Shown here in pieces: positions 56,106-64,000 of a stretch of DNA of 64,000 bases. The position numbers and the translations under genes were made by a program. Positions within the stretch are counted from its first letter, which is position 1. Each line of letters opens with the position of its first letter. The notes beneath the pieces are model-generated. The model made no database searches. It worked only from the letters and a program-made list of their open reading frames with translations, and was not told the DNA's origin. Origin of the DNA: Eledone cirrhosa (taxonomy: Eukaryota > Mollusca > Cephalopoda > Octopoda > Eledonidae); assembly GCA_964016885.1 (NCBI GenBank), contig OZ024746.1, forward strand, positions 100,548,089 through 100,612,088, read 5' to 3'.

Positions 56106-56692
56106 AGAACATACAAATATAATGTCGGTGGTAAACACAAATATTAACAAAAGAGAGAAAAAAAGGGGGTTGAAGATAAACTACCTTAATTCACCACAAA
56201 GTCAGACAATCGGTCGCACATCCCATCATAAGGGTTAACTAAACAGACGCATCAGATCGATCTACTAGCAACTAGCAAGATGTAGCACTTAGCAAAAAAC
56301 TTTGGCCCTCTTGACAAGGGCCCAGCAACATTCTTCCTTCTGCATTTCAACACATCAACCAAGTTTGGAATCATCGAACCAGACCAATGTAATGACAAGC
56401 AATATCTCTTCGTGGGCAGGACCACTAGAAATAACAGCTAGCCACTTCTATAAGGCAACTTGTATCACTGCACACAAGCATTCATCCTACCTAAACATAT
56501 TTCACATTCCTTATACAACACAAATTCTCTCCTTGTTTGTTGTTCATATCTTTTGGCTATAACAAAATGTTAATTCATGTGACTCTGTTGTGAAATACTT
56601 CGCAATAAATCTATTATTGCTTGTCTGTAATGTAATACAGCGGAAAAGGCGCATAATGGAAATATATGGAGTTTTTCCTGGTACCTTCATAA
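56106..56692. other. Non-coding DNA, nothing recognised
   Basis: No repeat family or gene identified. Confidence 0.45.
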
Positions 56693-56830
56693 ATAGAGAG
56701 AGAGAAAGAGATAGTGGTTATGAGAGAGTAGATTGAAAGAGAGAGAGGGGGAGAGGGAGAGGAGACAGAGAAGGAGAATGGAAGAGAGAGAGCTGGTGGT
56801 GTTATATATATATATATATATATATGTAAG
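56693..56830. repeat. (GA)n and (TA)n microsatellites
   Basis: GA-rich tract 56694-56790 followed by TA repeats 56803-56825. Confidence 0.9.
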
Positions 56831-56929
56831 TGTTTGTATATATGTGTGTCTGACCAGTGTATATAGATCAGACACCCACATATATATATATATAATGGTT
56901 GTCTTTTTCCGGGTATGTCAATATTTATT

Positions 56930-57032
56930 TATTTATAAAACAAATCTGTATTTTATCTGATGAAAGCGCACCATAATTTGCCTTGGTTGCCCTTGAAATA
57001 TGTATAATAAAATAAATATGGTTTTATAAATA
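56930..57032 (+). ncRNA. Hammerhead ribozyme 1 (type I)
   Basis: The conserved core CTGATGA (56957-56963) and GAA (56995-56997) lie in a full three-stem fold. Stem I: TATTTTAT (56949-56956) pairs with ATAAAATA (57007-57014), 8 bp; after an internal loop, 12 more base pairs join 56930-56941 to 57021-57032. Stem II: AAG, GCA and CCA (56964-56973) pair with TGG, TGC and CTT (56984-56994) around a 10-nt loop. Stem III is short: 56998-57000 with 57003-57005 and a TG loop. Predicted cleavage is after A57006 (AUA site). The closing pair of stem II is A-U rather than G-C. Short stem III hammerheads of this kind are known from Penelope-like elements and animal retrozymes. Confidence 0.85.
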
Positions 57033-57070
57033 TAGTTTCCATTTATTAATATATTGTATATATTAATGAA

Positions 57071-57466
57071 GGCACATGGCTTAGTAGTTAGAGCATTGGG
57101 CTTGCAATCGAAAGGTTGTGAGTTCAATTCTCGGACCGGGTGATGTGTTGTTTCCTTGAGCAAGACACTTTATTTCACATTGCTCCAGTTTACTCAGCTG
57201 TAGAAATGAGATGATAGGGACAGAGGTCCCTATCATTCCACTGCAAAGTGGTCGTGGAGGTGCCACGGCAAAAAAAGCACCCAGCACTCACTGTAAATGA
57301 GGTTGGTGTTAGGAAGGGCATCCAGCTGTAGAAATCAAGCCAGAATCAGTTCCCGTATGAGCAAGACAAGGTCAGTCGACCGGGCACTGCCCACAACAGC
57401 ACAACCTGTCTAACCCATGCTACCGTGGAAGAACGGACGTAAAACGGTGATGATGATGATGATGAT
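57071..57466 (+). mobile_element. SINE-A, full length
   Basis: A box region CATGGCTTAGTAGTTAGAGC, B box GTTGTGAGTTCAATTCTCGG, body CCCTATCATTCCACTGC, tail block GGTTGGTGTTAGGAAGGGC and (GAT)n at 57448-57466. It sits 40 bp downstream of hammerhead 1. Pol III-type promoter boxes are intact. Confidence 0.93.
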
Positions 57467-58015
57467 TATATATATATATATATATATATATTTTTCCTCC
57501 GCTGCGACCTGTCTGTTTCTTTCTTACTGCTTCCCCTTTCTCTGTATCTCTCACCTTCTTTTTACCTCCTCTGCCAGTCACTCTCTCTCGGCTGGCCTCT
57601 TCCTCACACTTTCACTCACTCACTCTCTGCTTCTCCTCCTCTCTCACTTCCTCCCGTTTGACCTATGTGAAATCCTTTTCTCGCTCACATCTCGCCCAGG
57701 TCGGATGGTCTTTACCTCTCGTCTATGATTTCACCGGGCTTAAGTTCACAGATATCACGGACTTGTTTCTCCTCTTCCTATCTTTCCGTTGCATTCCCAT
57801 CTATGTTTGTTTACATGTCTTGCCGCTCGCTTCACCCTATTTTACTTGTCCCAATAACTTTCTTTAGTTATTGCTCGCACCAACCAGAGGTATATGATCT
57901 TTAAAGCGAAGAAATACCAATGAAGGTTGGAAGATCACTGATGAAGGACTAATTTTATTCATCTGTAACCCATGTGCAACCACACAGCATGCCATTTTTC
58001 ATATATATATATATA

Positions 58016-58054
<39 letters not shown>

Positions 58055-58057
58055 TAA
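57467..58057. other. TA microsatellites and CT-rich unassigned DNA
   Basis: (TA)n at 57467-57491 and 57998-58057; the CT-rich stretch between has open frames but no recognisable protein. Confidence 0.5.
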
Positions 58058-58189
58058 AGGGTTAAACAAGATTCAATGAATACATCAAAGAATGAGTTTT
58101 ACAGTAGATTGGAAGCACTCTACAGGAAAATATTTTCCAGAGTTATTAATATTAATTCAAATATTAACAAAATAGATATTCTTGTGATC

Positions 58190-58270
58190 GATTAAACTTT
58201 ATTATACATATTTCGGAGGTACTTGAATCAGGTTCAACAGTATGTCCTCATCAGATAAAATAAAATGATA
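58190..58270 (-). ncRNA. Hammerhead ribozyme 2 (type I)
   Basis: On the minus strand CTGATGA (58254-58248) and GAA (58214-58212) form the core. Stem I: ATTTTAT (58261-58255) pairs with ATAAAGT (58202-58196), 7 bp including a G-U, then a TT/TT loop and three more pairs. Stem II (58247-58215) is GGA/TCC, a 2x2 internal loop, TAC/GTA, then TTGAA/TTCAA around loop CCTGA. Stem III: 58211-58209 with 58206-58204. Predicted cleavage lies between 58203 and 58202. Stem III and cleavage site (GAAATATGTATA) are identical to ribozyme 1 while stem II differs, so they are related but diverged. Confidence 0.85.
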
Positions 58271-58374
58271 CATGACATACCCTGACATGTTAGATGGTTA
58301 AGATTTAATCAAGGTGGTGATTAACTTATGAGAAAATTCAATATTTATACCCTAATATTGAGAACATGCGAGGT

Positions 58375-59655
58375 CGGGTGACCTTGTCTTGCTCATATGG
58401 GAACTGATTCTGGCTTGATTTCTACAGCTGGATGCCCTTCCTAACACCAACTTCATTTACAGTGAGTGCTGGGTGCTTTTTTTACCGTGGCGCCTACACG
58501 ACTACTTTACAGTGTGGTCTGGGTGCTTTTTTTACCGTGGCGCCTACACGACTACTTTACAGTGTGGTCTGGGTGCTTTTTTGTTGTGACACCTACACGA
58601 CCACTTTACAGTGTGGTCTGGGTGCTTTTTTGTTGTGACACCTACACGACCACTTTACAGTGTGGTCTGGGTGCTTTTTTGTTGTGACACCTACACGACC
58701 ACTTTACAGTGTGGTCTGGGTGCTTTTTTGTTGTGACACCTACACGACCACTTTACAGTGTGGTCTGGGTGCTTTTTTGTTGTGACACCTACACGACCAT
58801 TTTACAGTGTGGGCTGGGTGCTTTTTTGTTGTGACACCTACACGACCACTTTACAGTGTGGGGTGGGTGCTTTTTTGTTGTGACACCTACACGACTACTT
58901 TGCAGTGTGGGCTGGGTGCTTTTTTTACCGTGGCGCCTACACGACTACTTTACAGTGTGGTCTGGGTGCTTTTTTTACCGTGGCGCCTACACAACTACTT
59001 TACAGTGTGGTCTGGGTGCTTTTTTGTTGTGACACCTACACGACCACTTTACAGTGTGGTCTGGGTGCTTTTTTGTTGTGACACCTACACGACCACTTTA
59101 CAGTGTGGTCTGGGTGCTTTTTTGTTGTGACACCTACACGACCACTTTACAGTGTGGTCTGGGTGCTTTTTTGTTGTGACACCTACACGACCATTTTACA
59201 GTGTGGGCTGGGTGCTTTTTTGTTGTGACACCTACACGACCACTTTACAGTGTGGTCTGGGTGCTTTTTTGTTGTGACACCTACACGACCATTTTACAGT
59301 GTGGGCTGGGTGCTTTTTTGTTGTGACACCTACACGACCACTTTACAGTGTGGTCTGGGTGCTTTTTTGTTGTGATACCTACACGACTACTTTGCAGTGT
59401 GGGCTGGGTACTTTTTGTTGTGACACCTCCATGACAACTTTACAGTGGGAGGTGGTGGGGGCATACTGTCGATATGCTTCAGCTTCGGTTTGTACCCATG
59501 AGAAGTCGGGTCTTCTGTATAACTGCGTAACACCAGAGGTCTCGGTCCTCTGTCATCACCTTTGAGAGGTGCAATTGGGCAAGGTCAGCTTTTATCACCT
59601 AATCCCAGGTCTTCTTGGGTCTCCCCACTCCATGGCTTCCATCGAGTACCTCACT
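58375..59655 (-). pseudogene. LINE-K 3' end with expanded 3' UTR
   Basis: In reverse it starts inside the C-terminal tail (MEAMEWGDPRRPGI, then KLTLPNCTSQR, 59560-59655), passes the stop, a 49-bp VNTR and the shared tail (GGATGCCCTTCCTAACACC in plus). It lacks the (GAT)n end. Confidence 0.8.
58466..59450 (-). repeat. 49-bp VNTR in the LINE-K 3' UTR, about 20 copies
   Basis: The plus-strand unit is GTGACACCTACACGACCACT followed by TTACAGTGTGGTCTGGGTGC and TTTTTTGTT. Two subtypes alternate (TTGTTGTGACACC and TTTACCGTGGCGCC). Other LINE-K copies have one to three units (14340-14420, 42665-42750). The long frames with VLFCCDTYTTTLQCG-like repeats are artefacts. Confidence 0.95.
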
Positions 59656-59699
59656 GTTATTTCATATCACCTTATTAAGGTATCCTAATACATATGTAA

Positions 59700-60172
59700 G
59701 ATACTAGCTGCCTTGCCCAAATGGTTTGGAGGTCTTGGCCTGCACAAATGCACATCTTTGTCCCTTGCTTTCTTCCCGCCAACCATGCCTGCTGCCCTTT
59801 GGTGGGTGATCTCCTCTCCTTCCCAACTTGGACTAGTTCCACCAGGGAGTTGGCTGAAGCTTTACTACAGAGGAGATAGCTGGGTTTGTCAGTCCCTGTT
59901 ACTGATGAGGATAGACAGAAGCAGAGAGTATGGGACAATCTGTTCAAGGGAAACTTTTAACTTTCTCTTTGATCTTTCCGATCAATTTTCTAGATGCCGC
60001 TTACTTTCTGCTAGTGCAAAGTTCTTGGGGGACTGGATTGATGCCCTGCCTGTGGCCAACATTGGTGGCCTTCTCAGTCAGGATGAGGTCAACATCTTCA
60101 TTGCACATCGAGTGGGAGCTGATGTCTGTGAGGGGTCTGAGATGCCGCTGTGGTAGGTCCCTCGACTCCACA
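59700..60172 (+). pseudogene. RLE-LINE-1 fragment upstream of its zinc motif
   Basis: The plus strand reads LPKWFGGLGLHKCTSLSLAF, WIDALPVANIGGLLSQDEVN and IFIAHRVGADVCEG, then RCRCGRSLDSTVD in another frame. These correspond to the region between RT and endonuclease, ending at the zinc motif where the fragment at 52270 begins. Internal frames are shifted. Confidence 0.7.
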
Positions 60173-60244
60173 GTTGATATGAAGCTTAAAAAATATTGCG
60201 AGCAGTGAAGTGTTAAATCATCATGTTGATTTAACACCTCCTAC

Positions 60245-60245
<1 letters not shown>

Positions 60246-60322
<77 letters not shown>
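60246..60322. repeat. (TA)n microsatellite
   Basis: About 75 bp of TA with a single AAA interruption. Confidence 0.95.
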
Positions 60323-60329
<7 letters not shown>

Positions 60330-61480
60330 AGATACTATTTATAGTTATGTATATTTTAAACCATAATCAGGGAAGGTCAGTAATTTATTACTACCTTATT
60401 ACCAGTAAGATAAATAGCTCAATGTAATAACATCAGTTGTTCTACAGAGCAGAATTCACAAGAATCAAAGCTATGTTCAAAGCATTTATTCACTTACAAT
60501 TGTTTCATCCAAACCTAGGCCTGGAGTCTTCAAAGCATTTTTCAATAAGCAAGAGTATTATGGTGGTTGTAGTGGGAGGGTATTTTTTGTATAGATCAAA
60601 AAAGTATGTGTGCAGAAAAAGAAAAAGAAAAAGAAAGTTATAGTTTTTGCATCCACCACCATTTTCACATTCAGAAAAAGGAAGTTATAGTTTTCACATC
60701 CATCACATATGTTACGATGATTCCATACTGAATGTTTGATGCCGTAAATGATTGTAACATATTGAGGCTCAGTGTTATTTAATCCATATTTATAGAATAT
60801 GTTCTTTCTGCTGCGAGAATTTACAGTGGTTTATTATCCAGAAGTAGGTGTGTAATTAAGGGGAGGTAACTAGCTGATTCTCATAACTAAATTCATTGTT
60901 CTAACATACATTATATGGTGTCTCAATTGACTCCCTTATATAAAAGGTTATATATTTATATTTAATTTTAAATACAGTCTACTCTATCATAATGTACTAA
61001 AGGTATCTATAGGAAGTTGATTACTCCTCATTATGTAGCACTATAATTGAGTTTCCCACGCAAAGTGCTATATCTTTATATCAAAATTCACTGTAAATAC
61101 AGTCTACTCTCAAAACATATCAAAGGACCAATTAGAATTTTGTCTACATAACCCCTGGAAAGTTATGGAGCAGCGTACGGCTGTTTGCATGATAAAATCA
61201 AATACATCTCTTGGGTAAACAAATACATCCCTCATTTACAATGTCATTAATCTATCCATCAAGTTATACAGGCATATATAATTCATTGCACCACCCTACA
61301 TATAAGTTAGACAGATCCCTTATGTTAATAAATTAATCCTATATATATCCAATGTTATTACTCTATACATTTAATTACAGATGCATATATAATTCATTGT
61401 TGTATCTAGTATTTAAAGTTTATATAGACTGTATTATATTTCAATCCCTATATAATTATAAGTAATTAAAAGTAATTATA
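60323..61480. other. AT-rich DNA with repeated TIR-like block
   Basis: The block AAATACAGTCTACTCT occurs at about 60971 and 61093 in the same orientation, resembling the ends of pogo/Tigger-type transposons, but no inverted partner was found. A short direct repeat GAAAGTTATAGTTTTTGCATCC / GGAAGTTATAGTTTTCACATCC occurs near 60634 and 60681. No gene. Confidence 0.45.
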
Positions 61481-61643
61481 TTAAAAGTTGGTGTTTATGG
61501 GGATATTTCTAGGGTATAAAGTTATAGATAGATAGAATGATTTGTGTCGAGGGAAGGGTGGATCAGAGAGTGTGGTGTAGTGATGGAAGGCATGCCCTTG
61601 AGGTGTGGTGTTAGAAACGGTGATGGGTTCAAGTTTGACATTG

Positions 61644-62523
61644 TTATATATTGGGTTTAAAGCTTTGGAAGGAGTGTCGGAAGCAGTGCTGGCACGACGC
61701 AAACACTTCTGATTTTTTATTAAGGAGGTTAAGGTTCGAAAAGATTATAGTATGGGTTTCTAGTAGACAGAGGTTACAGAATCTATTAGGTGGTTTGTAC
61801 GATGCCGCCTTACCTATCACTTCCCATTGAAGTGTATCTGATCTATTTCTAATTTTCAGATAGTGTATGTAGCTAGATAGTGAAGTGGAGTTGGCTAGAC
61901 TGTGTTTTTTGAAAGAATGGAGATGTGAGTTGTATCTCGTTTTGAAGCAGTTCGAGGTAGAGCCTATATAGGTTTCAGAAGAGTTGCTAGTTCTGACCGT
62001 GCATGAGTAGATGATGTCCTTGATTAAGCAGTTTTTACCTAAAGGGCAGGTTCTATTAGATCTACAGTTACATTTATTTTGGATGTTAACCTGTTGGTTA
62101 TTATGTTGTGTAGAAGTCTGGTTGCTAGGTATTGCATTATGGCTATGAAGGTTGTCGCTCATAATGCTATTGATTTCATTAGTATTATTACTATTATTAC
62201 TATTGATATCAGGGTTTGCAGTTATTACGTTGTTTTGAAAGTTTACCCCCTGCTGTGTTTTAGTTTGTTGAAAGTAAGTATTAATCTTTCTTTTATTGCT
62301 ACTAGCTATGTGGTATGCTATGTTAAGCGTGGTAGAGTAGGAGATTTTAATGGTGTTTTTATTTATAAGACTATGGTACATGTGGCCAGATGGGAAGTTT
62401 TTATCCAGGAGTGAGAAGAAAGCCTTAGGTAGGTTGGTAGAGACGTTTAGATTGAAAAGGGGGTTGAAAAATGTATTAGTTCTTCTATTTTTTGTTTTTT
62501 TATATCTGTTGAGGTGTTTCCGT
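61644..62523 (-). CDS. Penelope-like element GIY-YIG endonuclease part
   Basis: A minus-strand frame (ATG at 62381; related residues NPLFNLNVSTNLPKAFFSLL extend upstream to about 62470) holds CNCRSNRTCPLGKNC (Cys cluster, residues 104-118 from that ATG). Then come IIYSCTV (GIY position), ETYIGSTSN (YIG), FKTRYNSHLHSF with the conserved Arg, CNLCLLETHTII with the catalytic Glu, and LLNKKSEVFASCQH. This is the single-strand-nicking endonuclease domain of canonical Penelope-like elements, located after the RT. It is shifted by one frame relative to the RT ORF, so either the copy is disabled by one indel or the two parts are made by frameshifting; the first is more likely. An Asn/Ser-rich linker (residues 48-98) precedes it. 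Confidence 0.85.
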
Positions 62524-63999
62524 TTATGATATTTTGGTGTCCTCTCTGGTGTGAGTTATGTTTGTTGCTACCCTTCGTATTAGTGTGTGGTTATTACTCT
62601 TATTACTATTTTTCCTCATGGACATATTGTGAGAAATAATGTTGTAACTATGTGTTTTTATAGGTAGGAACTCAATCTCATTATTATGGCCTGATCTAGC
62701 TAATGCCTGATTATAGTATTGTGAGTTTTTGCTAAATATGGTTTTGTCATAAGATAGATTAGAGATTCTATTGGATATTCCTTTAGTGATAGAGTTTAAT
62801 ATTGATCTAGGGTGGTTAGACTTGGTATCTACGTAAATTAGTTTTTCGTTAGGTTTATGGAATGGTGTATATATTTTAGAGTCTAGGTAAAGGGTAGCAT
62901 CAAGGAAGTTAACATTTTTAGTGTTTTTGTCTAAGGTGATACTTAGGTTATAGTTTTTGAAAGTTTTATGCAATAGTTTCCTAGTTCTTTCTATATTAAA
63001 TTTTTTATAGTCTATAAATAGTAGTGCATCATCGTGGTACAAACCACCGTTGAGGTATGGTAGGTCCTTATGGATTTCGTTTAGTAGGTATAGGCCCACC
63101 AAATCAGTGACCTGCGCCAAGTCACTAGATCCCATAGTTATGTCAAAGTTGTTATGCGTATCCTTGCGGGTCCATAACTGATCTTCAAATGTAATTATGG
63201 TTTTACGGGCCGTAAGTATGACATCAATCTGGGGTCTAGTCAGGTCACTATAGTTCATGGCCATAATTAGTGCCTTATTTAATAGGATAGGGGAAATAGA
63301 GGTGTAGTATGAATTGATATCAAACTGAATAAATTTTTTATTTTTGTTCTCTTTGATATCCTTAAACCATTCAATAACTTCCCCCGTATTTCCCCATTGT
63401 TTAAGGTATATTTTGTGTTTAATCTGTGGGATGATTTTATCCAAAATTTTCTTACTGATAATGCCAATGTCAGACTTGGAAGGGCAGATTAGTCTAATCG
63501 AAAGGTTACTAATGAAATCCTCCTTATGGTCCTTCAGAGAGAATCTAGGGGGGTTCGGTGTGTATGGTTGTGTATGTCTCTGAAGTCCCAATTTGGACAC
63601 TATACTACGGCCCTCCAAATTAATATTTTCTAGGTTTTTCATAGTAGTTTTCTTATAGCTCCTGTGTAGTTCATTATATATAAATTTTCTATATGTATCA
63701 TAATCTAGGCTGTATATGTTATTAGTTTTGTCTGCATGCACAATAATTTTACTACTTGTTTTGAATCCATTAATAGAGGAGTTAAGTTTGTTTAAGAATG
63801 TGTTGTTTCTATTACAATGCTTTTTGTATTTAATGTTCTTAACTAGTTTTATTAGGTCATTTTCAAAGGAGTTTAGTAGTGTGTTGTGAGGAGGGCTTCT
63901 AAAAGTTTTAAAGCCGAAGGAGTCGAATTTGTTAGTATCATAAATTATGTTAGATCTGTTTTTATCATAATTGATAAAGCAGCTGACACTATTGATCAA
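62524..63999 (-). CDS. Penelope-like element reverse transcriptase, 5' incomplete
   Basis: A 491-residue minus-strand frame runs to the window edge, so its true start may lie outside. In order: RFSLKDHKEDF (residues 152-162), RLICPSKSDIGIISKKILDK, motif A FIQFDINSYYTSI (catalytic Asp 227), motif B ITMGSSDLAQVTDLVGLYLL (287-306), motif C YHDDALLF (Asp 323 and 324), and NFLDATLYLDSKIYTPFHKP with YVDTKSNHPRSILNSI downstream. These are the signatures of Penelope-like RTs in cnidarians and molluscs. All catalytic acids are present and no stop interrupts 1.48 kb, so the insertion is young. The ORF stops at 62524 just before the GIY-YIG part. Composition is strongly AT- and Asn/Ile-rich. Confidence 0.88.
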   Translation of the reverse strand: MINSVSCFINYDKNRSNIIYDTNKFDSFGFKTFRSPPHNTLLNSFENDLIKLVKNIKYKKHCNRNNTFLNKLNSSINGFKTSSKIIVHADKTNNIYSLDYDTYRKFIYNELHRSYKKTTMKNLENINLEGRSIVSKLGLQRHTQPYTPNPPRFSLKDHKEDFISNLSIRLICPSKSDIGIISKKILDKIIPQIKHKIYLKQWGNTGEVIEWFKDIKENKNKKFIQFDINSYYTSISPILLNKALIMAMNYSDLTRPQIDVILTARKTIITFEDQLWTRKDTHNNFDITMGSSDLAQVTDLVGLYLLNEIHKDLPYLNGGLYHDDALLFIDYKKFNIERTRKLLHKTFKNYNLSITLDKNTKNVNFLDATLYLDSKIYTPFHKPNEKLIYVDTKSNHPRSILNSITKGISNRISNLSYDKTIFSKNSQYYNQALARSGHNNEIEFLPIKTHSYNIISHNMSMRKNSNKSNNHTLIRRVATNITHTREDTKIS

Positions 64000-64000
64000 T

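Noticed and set aside
57078..57135. tRNA gene
   Set aside because: A and B boxes are present but the cloverleaf is not; the sequence continues as a repeated SINE body found elsewhere. The same holds for 3676 and 28418.
57930..57990. CTGATGAAGG as another hammerhead core
   Set aside because: No GAAA at a suitable distance and no complementary stem I arms.
58432..59565. Frames with repeated TRPLYSVVWVLFCCDTYTTT
   Set aside because: Antisense translation of the 49-bp VNTR in a LINE 3' UTR.

Overview
The window looks like a piece of a coleoid cephalopod (octopus, squid or cuttlefish) nuclear genome. It is AT-rich, has kilobase introns, and is packed with tRNA-derived SINEs and LINEs that I recognise as the cephalopod type (GAT-repeat SINE tails, and SINEs carrying the ...GGTCGATAAAATAAAG... 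block). No prokaryotic gene organisation is present. The species assignment is inference from repeat style, not from a search.

One host gene can be supported: the plus-strand DAZAP2 orthologue. Four coding exons (10047-10163, 23304-23389, 27105-27200, 32291-32419) join in phase and end in the conserved DAZAP2 C-terminus. Its first exon was not found and may lie left of the window. The 3' UTR starts at 32420 and its end is uncertain. Almost all of the three introns (13.1, 3.7 and 5.1 kb) is transposon relics.

Local labels used below. SINE-A: tRNA-derived, (GAT)n tail. SINE-B: tRNA-derived, ends GTAGAAACAAT(TATT)n. LINE-K: C-terminal motif MKDDSCIKRCR; its 3' UTR is shared with the 3' half of SINE-A. 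LINE-Q: sister type with QEMPVEGS. LINE-Z: ORF1-bearing, 3' end AAATAAAGAAA. RLE-LINE-1 and RLE-LINE-2: relics with a zinc motif and a restriction-like endonuclease C-terminus. PLE: Penelope-like element. TTAA-MITE: short piggyBac-like elements bounded by TTAA.

Layout: 1-10 kb, unassigned AT-rich DNA with SINE, LINE and MITE relics. 10-32.4 kb, DAZAP2 with intronic repeats, including mariner relics and two foldback elements. 32.4-38 kb, 3' UTR or intergenic DNA with microsatellites and a 0.78-kb TA/TG minisatellite. 38-47.6 kb, dense LINE and SINE relics, including a LINE whose reading frame grew a 59-bp tandem array. 47.6-51.3 kb, a 71-72-bp satellite derived from the TTAA-MITE and split by a LINE-Z insertion. 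51.3-54.5 kb, LINE fragments, one cut by a solo LTR. 56.9-58.3 kb, two hammerhead self-cleaving ribozymes on opposite strands. 58.4-60.2 kb, a LINE-K 3' end with a 49-bp VNTR, then an RLE-LINE-1 fragment. 61.5-64 kb, a nearly intact Penelope-like element (RT then GIY-YIG) running off the right edge.

The repeats form a connected system: LINE-K probably mobilised SINE-A through the common 3' end, Penelope-type machinery is the known companion of hammerhead motifs, and MITE and LINE pieces have been converted into tandem arrays.
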